A stretch of 13,085 nucleotides of DNA from JANXVV01 sp038230975. Its GTDB lineage: Bacteria; Planctomycetota; Phycisphaerae; Tepidisphaerales; Tepidisphaeraceae. Positions 6,314 through 13,085 of the stretch are shown piece by piece (the stretch's first letter is position 1; each line of letters begins with the position of its first letter). The position numbers and the translations under genes are program-made. Location: the NCBI GenBank assembly GCA_038230975.1, contig JBBRMF010000143.1, positions 1-13,085 on the forward strand, written 5' to 3'. The notes under the pieces were generated by a model. The model made no database searches, was not told the DNA's origin, and worked only from the letters and a program-made list of their open reading frames with translations.

Positions 6314-6679
6314 ATGTCATTTGAAATCACGACGACGCGGGAGTTTTCGGCGGCTCATCAATTGCGGTTGTACGATGGTTCGCTGGAGCCGTTACATGGG
6401 CATAACTGGCGGGTGAAGGTGACGGTGGCGGCTGCGGGGTTGGATGCCATTGGCGTGGTGATGGATTTTCATGAATTGGAGCGATGGGTCGATGCGGTGA
6501 TCGTTCCGATGCACAATCGGCATTTGAACGATCTGCCGGCATTCGCGCAGTTGAATCCGTCGGCGGAGAATGTGGCGTGGCATATCGGGCAGGCGGTGAA
6601 GTTGCCGGGGCAGGCGGAGTTGGTGAGTGTGGAAGTGTGGGAGACGACGGTGAATTCGGCGGTGTGGCGGGGGAAGTAA
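6314..6679 (+). CDS. COG0720 (6-pyruvoyl-tetrahydropterin synthase/QueD-like) protein lacking the usual Cys
   Basis: A 121-residue protein of the 6-pyruvoyl/6-carboxy-tetrahydropterin synthase family, which acts on dihydroneopterin-type substrates. The three zinc ligands are present: His15 in FSAAHQL and His28/His30 in LHGHN. MDFHELERWVD (50-60) and the pterin-anchoring Glu110 (VEVWETT) are also kept. The catalytic Cys seen four residues before HGH in QueD is missing; instead Glu25 stands three residues before it (EPLHGH), as in the PTPS-III subgroup that makes a folate precursor. The usual Asp-His pair before 'LND' reads His67-Asn68 (PMHNRHLND). The frame is open upstream to 6152, overlapping the SDR, but the ATG at 6314 gives the family N-terminus; an ATG at 6275 is a less likely option. 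It may be the last gene of the SDR transcript. Confidence 0.87.
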   Translation: MSFEITTTREFSAAHQLRLYDGSLEPLHGHNWRVKVTVAAAGLDAIGVVMDFHELERWVDAVIVPMHNRHLNDLPAFAQLNPSAENVAWHIGQAVKLPGQAELVSVEVWETTVNSAVWRGK

Positions 6680-6710
6680 AAGTGGTATCAGCAGAGGTGT
6701 CGAAGAGAAA

Positions 6711-6736
6711 GCACGGGCGAGACGCCCATGCCACCT
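6711..6736 (+). repeat. Dispersed repeat copy 1 (GCACGGGCGAGACGCCCATG type)
   Basis: A 26-base element that occurs three times in the window. It is itself close to a palindrome: GGGCG-AGA-CGCCC with flanking GCAC/ATGC. It sits in the 64-base gap between the convergent COG0720 and DUF1552 genes, where its hairpin could act as a weak terminator for both. Confidence 0.8.
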
Positions 6737-6743
6737 ATATTTT

Positions 6744-8099
6744 TCAGTTCAGGCCTTTCAATGGCCCGGTGCTGTCGCCGAAGTGATCGACGGGGGTTCC
6801 CATTCGTTCGAGCATGGAGACGTAAAGGTTGCAGAGGGGTGTGTTTTTGGGAGTGGCGATATGGCTGCCGGGGGTGAGGGTGCCACCGGCTTTTCCGGCG
6901 AGGATGATGGGGAGGTTGGCCGGGTCGTGTTTGTTGCCGTCGGAAATACTCGAGCCGAAGAGGACCATGGAGTTGTCGAGCAGCGTGCGTTCGCCTTCGC
7001 GTATGGATTTCATTTTTTCCAGCACGTAGGCGAGTTGCTCGGTGTGCCAGCGGTTGATGCGTTGGTACTGATCGATTTTGTCTTTGTCGTTTTGATGATG
7101 GGACAGGTGGTGGTGCCCGCCGTGTACGCCTTCGACCATGCCATCGAAATTGCGGGGGGAAACGTCGTTGGCGAACATGAAGGTGCTGACGCGTGTGGCA
7201 TCGGTTTGGAAGGAGAGGACCATCAGGTCAAGCATCAGGCGAACATGCTCGCGGAAATCGCGCGGGATGCGGGGATCGGGCGCGGTGGGGAGGGTGGTGG
7301 CGGATTTTTGATGATCGGTGTTATGCCGCGCGGCCAATTCAATACGGCGTTCGACGGCTCGGACGGATTCCAGATATTCATCCAGTTTCAATTGATCATC
7401 GCGACCGACTTTGCCGCGCAGGTTGCCGGCGTCTTCCAGGGCCATATCGAGCAGGCTGCGGGTGTCATCCGGGTGGGCGGTGCTGTTGCTGCCTTTCGCG
7501 CCAAAGAGGCGTTCGTAGGCGGCTCGCGGATTAATTTCACGCGGCACGGGGGAGTGGAGTCCGCGCCAGGAAATGTAGGAGCCGTAAAGGCGGGTGTAGC
7601 CGACAAAATCATCGACGCCCGTTGAGACAGGATCGGTTCCCAGTTCAAGAGAGGGCAGAGCCGTGTGATGTCCGATTTTCTGGGCGACGAGCTGGTCGAG
7701 GGAGGTGCCGCCGCAACTGATATCTTTGCCAGTGGTCTTGACGACACGCAGGCCGGTAAGGAAGTTGCCGGTTTTGGCGTAGTGCCCGTCGCCGGTATGG
7801 CTGGTGGCCTTGTCCATTCCGGAAATGACGGAAAATTGATCCTTCAGTTTGGATAAAGGGGACAGGGCAAAGGGAAGTTCGTAGTCGGTGCCGGTGGTTT
7901 TGGGAACCCATGCTTCGGGCCAGACGCCGTTCGGGAAGAACAGGACGGCCATGCGGACGGGCGATTGGGCGGCGGCATCATTTGCAACATTGCTTGCGAG
8001 CGAGGAGATCGGGCGCATCGCGTCGAGCAGAGGAAGAGCGATGGCGGCACCGGTGCCTCGGAGGAACGTTCTTCGGGAGATTTGCCAGCGTTTGGTCAT
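6744..8099 (-). CDS. DUF1552 (HXXSHH) family Tat-exported protein
   Basis: A 451-residue protein of the HXXSHH/DUF1552 family, whose function is unknown but which is usually encoded next to PSD-domain cytochromes, as here. A twin-arginine signal is clear: SRRTFLRG at 8-15 followed by a hydrophobic GTGAAIALPLL stretch, so a folded, perhaps cofactor-loaded protein is exported. The family-defining motif reads HHLSHH at 330-335, inside HGGHHHLSHH, a likely metal site. Other conserved blocks are GHYAKTGNFLTG (105-116), VLFGSSISDGNKHD (379-392) and NLYVSMLERMG (424-434). The frame is open to 8147, but that extension is translated from a dispersed repeat (MHGRDAHAT), so the ATG at 8099 (MTKRWQISRR) is chosen. 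It is probably cotranscribed with the PSD cytochrome 91 bases upstream. The overall layout recalls sulfatase/DUF1501-like secreted enzymes, but no activity is claimed. Confidence 0.93.
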   Translation of the reverse strand: MTKRWQISRRTFLRGTGAAIALPLLDAMRPISSLASNVANDAAAQSPVRMAVLFFPNGVWPEAWVPKTTGTDYELPFALSPLSKLKDQFSVISGMDKATSHTGDGHYAKTGNFLTGLRVVKTTGKDISCGGTSLDQLVAQKIGHHTALPSLELGTDPVSTGVDDFVGYTRLYGSYISWRGLHSPVPREINPRAAYERLFGAKGSNSTAHPDDTRSLLDMALEDAGNLRGKVGRDDQLKLDEYLESVRAVERRIELAARHNTDHQKSATTLPTAPDPRIPRDFREHVRLMLDLMVLSFQTDATRVSTFMFANDVSPRNFDGMVEGVHGGHHHLSHHQNDKDKIDQYQRINRWHTEQLAYVLEKMKSIREGERTLLDNSMVLFGSSISDGNKHDPANLPIILAGKAGGTLTPGSHIATPKNTPLCNLYVSMLERMGTPVDHFGDSTGPLKGLN

Positions 8100-8120
8100 G
8101 GGGTCTCTTTGGTATTGTAG

Positions 8121-8188
8121 GGTGGCATGGGCGTCTCGCCCGTGCATTTCTTCGAGTACAAAAGCACGGGCGAGACGCCCATGCCACC
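8121..8188. repeat. Dispersed repeat copies 2 and 3 forming an inverted pair
   Basis: Copy 2 (8121-8145) is in reverse orientation and copy 3 (8164-8188) in forward orientation. They are perfect 25-base reverse complements with an 18-base loop and match copy 1 at 6711-6736. The hairpin fills the gap between the PSD cytochrome stop (8191) and the DUF1552 start (8099), so on the leftward mRNA it could tune the ratio of the two proteins, by termination or by protecting RNA ends. Read as protein it yields 'HGRDAHAT' or 'MAWASRPC' peptides, which explains false start extensions nearby. Confidence 0.85.
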
Positions 8189-8190
8189 TC

Positions 8191-10122
8191 TTACTTCGCG
8201 TAACGATATTGGAAGGCCTTGCTCAGGACAATCTGTTCGATCAGGACTGAGGGGCGGTAACCGTTTTCGGACAGGGCGGCGGAGGCGTCTTTGACGACGC
8301 AGAGGTCGGATTTTCCGACGCCGCGACCCAGGGCATATCCCAACATCTTGCGGCTGAAATTGCGGATAAATTCATCCTTTCGTTTCAGCAGTACGTTTTT
8401 CAATTCCGTCGGGCCGGTGAATTTGTCGCCGTTGGGCATCACACCGGTGGAGTCGATCGATTCACCGGCGGCCTTGTCGCGCCATCGGCCGATCGGGTCA
8501 AAGTTCTCCATGCCGAATCCTAGCGGGTCCATCTTTTGATGGCACGAGGCACATTCGGGTTTTGAGCGATGTTTTTCCAATCGCTGGCGAAACGTGAGGC
8601 CTTTAACGGTTGCATCGTCCTTGGGCAGTATCCCGGCCTCCGGCGGGGGCGGCGGGACTTTACCGCCCAGGATCGTTTCCATCACCCATTTGCCGCGCAG
8701 CACGGGGCTGGTGCGAAGCGGGAAACTGGTGGCGGTGAGGATGCTGGCCATCCCAACGATGCCACCGCGCGAACGATCTTTTACTTTCACGCGCCGGATT
8801 TCGCCGCCGGTGACATCCGGAATTCCATACAACTTGGCGAGACGATCGTTGGCGAACGTATAATCGGCGTCGAGCAGTTCCAGCAGGCTGCTATCGTCGC
8901 GAAAAATCGCGTCGAAAAAGAGTGTCGTCTCCTGCTTCATCATCTGGGCAAGATTATCGTCGTAATCGGGAAAGCGTTCGTGGGAAGGACGGATCGATGT
9001 GCCCAGTTCCTCGATGCCGAGCCATTGGGTGGCGAAATTGGTGGTCATCGCTTTGGAGCGCGGGTCTTTGATCATTCGGCGGGTTTGTTTTTTCAGCACT
9101 TCCGGTTCATGCAGTTTGCCCTGGCTGGCGAGGGTGAAAAGTTCTTCATCCGGCATGCTGGACCAGAGAAAATAGGAGAGCCTTGAAGCAAGCACGAAAT
9201 CATTGACGCGATAAAGACCATGCTGTTCGGGTTCAGTCTCAACGAGAAAAAGAAAATTTGGGGAGATCAAAATTCCTTCGAGGGGCAGCTTGATGGCGGA
9301 TTCGAACGGTTCGCCGCGCTTTCGGGCGCGATCGAAGAGGGTGAGCAAGCGATCAACTTCTATATCCGAAACCGGTCGACGAAACGCACGGCGGGCGAAA
9401 CTGGCGATGACGGTTTTGGCGGCATCGCGCGCCGCGACTTGCGGGCCGGGCTGGGCGACGAGAATTTTTTGACGCACGGCACGATCGGCATTCGGGGCGA
9501 GCGCGGCATCGAGGATTTGCTCGGCGGCAGCGAGATATTTTTCGAGCAGCATCGGCGAGACGAAAAGCGCATCGCCGTTGTTGTCGAAGCCTTCACCCCC
9601 GGAGCCATCGGCGGGGAAAGCATCGGCGGGTTTTAGATCCAGGCCAATCAGATCGCGAATCGTGTGGTTGTATTCGGCACGATTCATGCGTCGGCTCATG
9701 ACTCCGCCTCGCACCTGGTTCAGGGATTTTTCGCGGGCGGCGTCAGAGCAGTCGACTTCGGTCGGGGCGAAGGTGCCGATCCATATCATCAGCTTCACGC
9801 GCTCTGCCTCGGTGGGTTGCTTGCTCTTGGGGGGCGGCATTTCGCCATCCTGCAATCGCTCGGCGACGTTCGACCAGACCTCTTTGTCAGTCGCGGCTTG
9901 TTCGGTGGAATTAAACAAAGACAGATCCAGATCGCCTTTTTGCTTGTCAGGGTTGTGGCAGGCGAGGCAGTAGGTGGTCAGGAGAGGTTTGATCTCCGAT
10001 TGGAAATTGATGTTGCGAGCCGTTGTCGGCGGCGGGGGATCGGCGGAGGCGCAGGGGTGGCTCAGAACGAGGCAGGTGAATGCGGCGGCAAAGATAGAGA
10101 ATGGTAAGTGATTGGTGCGCAA
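8191..10122 (-). CDS. Secreted PSD-domain cytochrome (DUF1592/DUF1588/DUF1587/DUF1595/DUF1585)
   Basis: A large exported protein with c-type heme sites, of a kind typical of Planctomycetes; the substrate is unknown. With a TTG start at 10122 it has 643 residues. The order is: signal peptide (MRTNHLPFSIFAAAFTCLVL, cut near ASA), PSCyt1 heme domain with CLACH at 52-56, PSD3/DUF1587 (about 142-205), PSD5/DUF1595 (238-298), PSD4/DUF1592 (304-435), PSCyt3/DUF1588 (450-547) with a second heme motif CASCH at 524-528, and PSD2/DUF1585 (567-640). No ATG lies near the N-terminus. The frame also allows a TTG at 10176 (18 residues longer), but 10122 gives a canonical signal peptide; neither has a clear ribosome site. 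It precedes the DUF1552 gene on the same strand and is divergent from the sorbosone-dehydrogenase-like gene. Confidence 0.93.
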   Translation of the reverse strand: MRTNHLPFSIFAAAFTCLVLSHPCASADPPPPTTARNINFQSEIKPLLTTYCLACHNPDKQKGDLDLSLFNSTEQAATDKEVWSNVAERLQDGEMPPPKSKQPTEAERVKLMIWIGTFAPTEVDCSDAAREKSLNQVRGGVMSRRMNRAEYNHTIRDLIGLDLKPADAFPADGSGGEGFDNNGDALFVSPMLLEKYLAAAEQILDAALAPNADRAVRQKILVAQPGPQVAARDAAKTVIASFARRAFRRPVSDIEVDRLLTLFDRARKRGEPFESAIKLPLEGILISPNFLFLVETEPEQHGLYRVNDFVLASRLSYFLWSSMPDEELFTLASQGKLHEPEVLKKQTRRMIKDPRSKAMTTNFATQWLGIEELGTSIRPSHERFPDYDDNLAQMMKQETTLFFDAIFRDDSSLLELLDADYTFANDRLAKLYGIPDVTGGEIRRVKVKDRSRGGIVGMASILTATSFPLRTSPVLRGKWVMETILGGKVPPPPPEAGILPKDDATVKGLTFRQRLEKHRSKPECASCHQKMDPLGFGMENFDPIGRWRDKAAGESIDSTGVMPNGDKFTGPTELKNVLLKRKDEFIRNFSRKMLGYALGRGVGKSDLCVVKDASAALSENGYRPSVLIEQIVLSKAFQYRYAK

Positions 10123-10251
10123 CGCAATATTGTACGCGGGCGATGGCTGGGTGTTTAGAAATGCGGAGGGTTTCAACGCGTCGCGAGTCGGGTACTATTC
10201 TCTTGGACAGTTTCATTTTCCGACGGATTCGAAAACGCAAGGACATCATTT
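10123..10251. promoter_or_regulatory. Divergent promoter region of the secreted redox genes
   Basis: This space must drive the PSD cytochrome leftward and the dehydrogenase/heme protein rightward. Candidates, all weak: TACTAT at 10193-10198 or TTGGAC at 10204-10209 for the rightward gene, and TACAAT (leftward, around 10130) just before the TTG at 10122, which would make a nearly leaderless mRNA. AAGGA about nine bases before the ATG at 10252 is the rightward ribosome site. No clear operator palindrome is seen. Confidence 0.35.
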
Positions 10252-12906
10252 ATGCCAACTTCCAATCGCCGTGACAGTGTTGCCGATCGATTTACTCGTG
10301 GGATTCAGTGCCTATTACTGGGGGCGACGTTCCTGGCGACGCCGTTCGCGATGGCGGTGGATGCCGGTGGAGCGCATACGCCGACGAAAGTGAAGGGCAA
10401 ACCCGCGCAGGCAGAAGCCGAGCAGTTGGCGACGCTGCCGGGGTTCAAGGTGGAATTGATTTTGAAGGCGGATGGAAAGATCAACGGTTCTTGGATTTCG
10501 ATGGCGAAGGATCCGAAGGGTCGTTTGTTACTCGGTGGGCAGCGCGGGCAACCAGTGACACGAGTGACGATTAAAGATGGCGAAGTGGTTGAGCAGGAAG
10601 TTTTGAAGTTGCCGGTGAGCGAGACGATGGGGATGCTGTTTGCATACGACAGCTTGTATGTGAACGGTTTTGGAAAAAATAAAGAAGGTACAGGCGTTTT
10701 CGGAATGTTTCGATTGCGGTCGACGAAGAACGATGACAACTATGACAACGTTGAATGGCTGAGGACCTGGGAAAATGGCTCGGGGGAGCATGGCGCGCAT
10801 GGCATCGTGTTAGGGCCGGATAAGAAGCTTTACATTGTGTGCGGCAATTTTACGGGGGTGCCGGAAGATCGGTTGGCAACCTCGCCGCATAAAAATTATC
10901 AAGACGATCTGGTGTTGCCGCGCGCGGAAGATGGCAACGGGTTTGGCGCGGGGAAAAAACCACCGGGTGGGTATGTCGTTCGGATGGATGAGAACGGAAA
11001 GAATATCGAGCTGTTCGCCAGCGGGCAGCGGAACACCTATGACATTGCCTTCAATTCAGATGGTGAATTGTTTGGGTTTGACAGCGATATGGAATGGGAT
11101 TGGGGAACACCCTGGTATCGGCCGATTCGGGTGTTTCATGCGATCAGCGGTGGGGATACGGGCTTCCGTGAAGGGTCGGGCAAATGGCCGGAATATTATT
11201 TCGACAGCCTGCCTGCGGCGGTGAATATCGGCATTGGTTGCCCAACCGGTGTGGTGTTTGGAAGCGGGGCGAAATTTCCGGCGAAGTATCAGAAGGCGTT
11301 TTATATTTTGGACTGGACGTATGGCCGACTGATCGCGACGCATATGGAGCCCAACGGATCGAGCTATAAGGGAAGTTGGGAGAATTTTGTCGCGCCGAAG
11401 TCGCTGCATGCCGAAGCGGGAAAAACGCCGTTGAATCTGACGGATGCGGTGATCGGTGAAGATGGTGCGATGTATTTCACCGTCGGGGGTCGCGGGACGC
11501 AGGCGAATTTGTATCGCGTGACTTACGAAGGCAAGGAATCAGCGGCGCCTGCTGATCTGCATGATACGGCCGGTAGTGAAGCCCGGGCGTTGCGGCACCA
11601 ATTGGAGACGCTGCATGGTAAGCAGGATGCGAAGACGGTCGAAACGGCTTGGCCGCAGTTGGCGAGCGAGGATCGATTTATTCGATATGCGGCTCGGATC
11701 GCGATCGAAAGCCAGCCCGTTGATCAATGGCGAAGTCGCGCGGTCGAGGAGAAGAATCCTGAAGCGGGTTTGACGGCTTTGCTGGCGCTGGCCCGATTGG
11801 GCGGCACAGAAGCTCAGGCGGATGTGCTGAATGGTTTGGCGAAGTTTCCAATCAGTTCACTGAAAGAAGAACAGCAGCTTGAGAAGCTGCGTGTGATTGA
11901 AGTGAGCGTCAGCCGACAGGGCAAACCGAGCGCCGAGTTGGCCAAGCCGATCCTCGCGGAATTGGATCCGATGTATCCGGCGAAAGGTGAATTTTTGAAT
12001 CGCGAATTGTGTCAGGTTTTGTTGGCGATCGAAGCGCCGGATGCGGTGGCGAAGACGGTGAAGCTGTTGGTCGATGCTCCGACACAGGAAGAGCAGATTA
12101 AGTATTTGATGCACTTGCGTACGGTCAAAACAGGCTGGACAGAAGCGCTTCGCAACGAGTATTTCACCTGGTTCACGAAAGATTTAAAGACGCTGCGGCA
12201 TCCGACTTATGCGACGCAATGGTTTGAGGATGCGGGTCGGGCGTTTGATAACGGGGCGAGTTTCCCGAAGTTCATCGCCAACTTCCATGGCGATGCAGCG
12301 AACACGCTTTCTGCCGACGAAAAGATGTCTTTGGCGAGTGTTCTGTCGGCCTATACTCCGCCCGGTGCCAAGCCGGCCAAGAAGCCAACCAAGGTTCGGA
12401 CGCTTGTGAAAGAATGGAAGACGGCGGATCTGGAACCGGCGTTGGAGAAGGTCAGCAAAGGTCGCAATTTTGAGCATGGGAAACAGATCTTCGAAGAGGC
12501 GCAGTGTTTGGCGTGTCATCGGTTTGGCAGCGAAGGTGGCGCATCCGGGCCGGATCTGACGGCGGTTGCCAGTCGATTTAAACGGCACGATATTCTGGAA
12601 TCGATCATCGAGCCTTCAAAGGTGGTTTCTGATCAGTACAAAAATACAACGGTGCGATTGAAGAACGGCGATGTGGTGGAAGGTCGAATCATGGAGGAGA
12701 CGGATACGAATCTGGTGGTTCAACCGAGTCCGCTTTTGCCGGAAAAGGTGACGGTGAAGAAGGCGGATGTGAAGTCGCGTGGGTTGTCAAATCTATCCCC
12801 GATGCCGGAAGGGCTTGTGAATACATTTACGCAAAAAGAGATTTTGGATCTGATGGCATATGTGGAATCGGGGGGTCGGAAAGATCACCCGGCGTTTGCG
12901 AAATGA
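10252..12906 (+). CDS. PVC-type sorbosone dehydrogenase-like beta-propeller with HEAT-like repeats and C-terminal heme c domain
   Basis: An 884-residue exported multidomain protein. Residues 1-36 form a signal peptide (hydrophobic CLLLGATFLATPFAMA). Residues about 55-425 resemble the glucose/sorbosone dehydrogenase-type propeller, with LPGFKVELIL, HGAHGIVLGPDKKLYI, RNTYDIAFNSDGELFGFDSDMEWDWGTPWYRP cut by short loops, and LTDAVIGEDGAMYFTVGG. Residues 440-720 are helical, Ala/Leu/Glu-rich and HEAT-like. The C-terminus is the 'putative heme-binding domain, Pirellula/Verrucomicrobium type', with CLACHRFG at 752-759, SGPDLTAVASRF, ESIIEPSKVVSDQYKN and a final helix ILDLMAYVESGG. Such proteins are thought to oxidise sugars or polyols outside the cytoplasm and pass electrons to heme; that role is inferred. 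It is divergent from the PSD cytochrome. Confidence 0.93.
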   Translation: MPTSNRRDSVADRFTRGIQCLLLGATFLATPFAMAVDAGGAHTPTKVKGKPAQAEAEQLATLPGFKVELILKADGKINGSWISMAKDPKGRLLLGGQRGQPVTRVTIKDGEVVEQEVLKLPVSETMGMLFAYDSLYVNGFGKNKEGTGVFGMFRLRSTKNDDNYDNVEWLRTWENGSGEHGAHGIVLGPDKKLYIVCGNFTGVPEDRLATSPHKNYQDDLVLPRAEDGNGFGAGKKPPGGYVVRMDENGKNIELFASGQRNTYDIAFNSDGELFGFDSDMEWDWGTPWYRPIRVFHAISGGDTGFREGSGKWPEYYFDSLPAAVNIGIGCPTGVVFGSGAKFPAKYQKAFYILDWTYGRLIATHMEPNGSSYKGSWENFVAPKSLHAEAGKTPLNLTDAVIGEDGAMYFTVGGRGTQANLYRVTYEGKESAAPADLHDTAGSEARALRHQLETLHGKQDAKTVETAWPQLASEDRFIRYAARIAIESQPVDQWRSRAVEEKNPEAGLTALLALARLGGTEAQADVLNGLAKFPISSLKEEQQLEKLRVIEVSVSRQGKPSAELAKPILAELDPMYPAKGEFLNRELCQVLLAIEAPDAVAKTVKLLVDAPTQEEQIKYLMHLRTVKTGWTEALRNEYFTWFTKDLKTLRHPTYATQWFEDAGRAFDNGASFPKFIANFHGDAANTLSADEKMSLASVLSAYTPPGAKPAKKPTKVRTLVKEWKTADLEPALEKVSKGRNFEHGKQIFEEAQCLACHRFGSEGGASGPDLTAVASRFKRHDILESIIEPSKVVSDQYKNTTVRLKNGDVVEGRIMEETDTNLVVQPSPLLPEKVTVKKADVKSRGLSNLSPMPEGLVNTFTQKEILDLMAYVESGGRKDHPAFAK

Positions 12907-12916
12907 GATTTTTCTT

Positions 12917-12964
12917 GTCCCCTCCCCCTAACCCTCCCCCCATGAGTACGTGGGGGGAGGGGAC
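12917..12964. terminator. C/G-rich alternative hairpins after the dehydrogenase gene
   Basis: The right-hand G-rich tract can pair in two exclusive ways. One is with CCCTCCCCCCA (12932-12942), giving 11 perfect pairs with TGGGGGGAGGG (12951-12961) and an 8-base loop. The other is with GTCCCCTCCCCC (12917-12928), giving 12 perfect pairs with 12953-12964. It lies between two convergent genes and probably ends transcription from one or both sides. It is also REP-like, and no U-tract follows on the rightward strand. Confidence 0.55.
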
Positions 12965-12967
12965 CAT

Positions 12968-13085
12968 TCAGTGGAAGTCTCGGGATCGAAATCGGTAACC
13001 GGCGAGCCAATCGGTGCGGTCGTGCAGTTGCTTGACCATGATGTGAATGACCTGGCCTTTTTTTTCAACATATCCGTCGGCCTGC
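12968..13085 (-). CDS. dnaE2: C-terminus of error-prone DNA polymerase (DnaE2-like, partial)
   Basis: The last 38 residues of a leftward gene, ending in TGA at 12968-12970. The peptide reads ADGYVEKKGQVIHIMVKQLHDRTDWL and closes with RSRDFH. This matches the usual C-terminal end of DnaE2/ImuC-type alpha subunits, where an OB-like strand (V..EG.V.H....RL.D) is followed by a terminal 'SRDF(H/R)'. DnaE2 works in damage-induced translesion synthesis, often with ImuA and ImuB. The polymerase active site lies outside the window, so replicative DnaE is not fully excluded, but the terminal SRDFH favours DnaE2. Confidence 0.75.
   Translation of the reverse strand, partial: QADGYVEKKGQVIHIMVKQLHDRTDWLAGYRFRSRDFH

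Noticed and set aside
6783..7625. A long rightward open frame of 280 codons opposite the DUF1552 gene
   Set aside because: It lies wholly inside a gene with clear family motifs and a Tat signal. Its translation is Gly/Val/Ala-rich with no recognisable domain, as expected from the opposite strand of GC-rich coding DNA.
8100..8147. A 16-codon upstream extension of the DUF1552 gene (MHGRDAHAT...)
   Set aside because: It is translated from a dispersed repeat and would bury the twin-arginine signal away from the N-terminus.
6711..8188. Repeat copies considered as a CRISPR array or insertion sequence
   Set aside because: Only three copies exist, in mixed orientation, about 1.4 kb apart, with no regular spacers, cas genes or transposase.

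Overview
The window looks like a piece of a planctomycete chromosome (possibly a Phycisphaerae/Tepidisphaera-like soil or freshwater lineage; the lower rank is a guess). The main evidence is the right half. It holds a PSD-domain (DUF1592/1588/1587/1595/1585) secreted cytochrome next to a Tat-exported HXXSHH (DUF1552) protein, and a divergent sorbosone-dehydrogenase-like propeller protein with HEAT-like repeats and a C-terminal 'Pirellula/Verrucomicrobium-type' heme domain. These families are heavily expanded in Planctomycetes and Verrucomicrobia. The DNA is moderately GC-rich, and the intergenic spaces carry short palindromic repeats. No phage, transposase, CRISPR, rRNA or tRNA gene was seen.

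Layout, left to right. Bases 1-42 hold the first 14 codons of a leftward gene, possibly a GIY-YIG nuclease. A leftward phosphomannose-isomerase-like cupin gene (137-1408) is divergent from a rightward, complete glucose-6-phosphate isomerase (1772-3415). The 363-base space between them contains two inverted repeats. Next comes a leftward ArsR-type repressor (about 3446-3772), divergent from a rightward nitroreductase (3911-4579). The shared promoter region contains two TCGAAC/GTTCGA palindromes that look like the repressor's own operators. After a long perfect-stem hairpin (4617-4693) come two short-chain dehydrogenases (4719-5477 and 5509-6243) and a small COG0720 (QueD/PTPS) protein (6314-6679), all rightward and closely spaced.

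The right half is an extracytoplasmic redox locus. Two leftward genes, the PSD cytochrome (8191 to about 10122) and the DUF1552 protein (6744-8099), probably form one unit. The divergent 884-residue dehydrogenase/heme protein (10252-12906) reads rightward. Three copies of one 25-base repeat punctuate this locus. The window ends in the C-terminal codons of a leftward error-prone DNA polymerase gene (dnaE2-like), after a C/G-rich alternative hairpin.

How the genes may work together: the two isomerase-type genes handle sugar phosphates (fructose-6-phosphate is the shared metabolite if the cupin is a true mannose-6-phosphate isomerase). The ArsR, nitroreductase and SDR group looks like a repressor-controlled reductive detoxification set. 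The secreted heme proteins and DUF1552 protein probably act together at or outside the cytoplasmic membrane on an unknown, perhaps carbohydrate-derived, substrate. The most unusual gene is the COG0720 protein, which lacks the usual catalytic cysteine and has a changed Asp-His pair.
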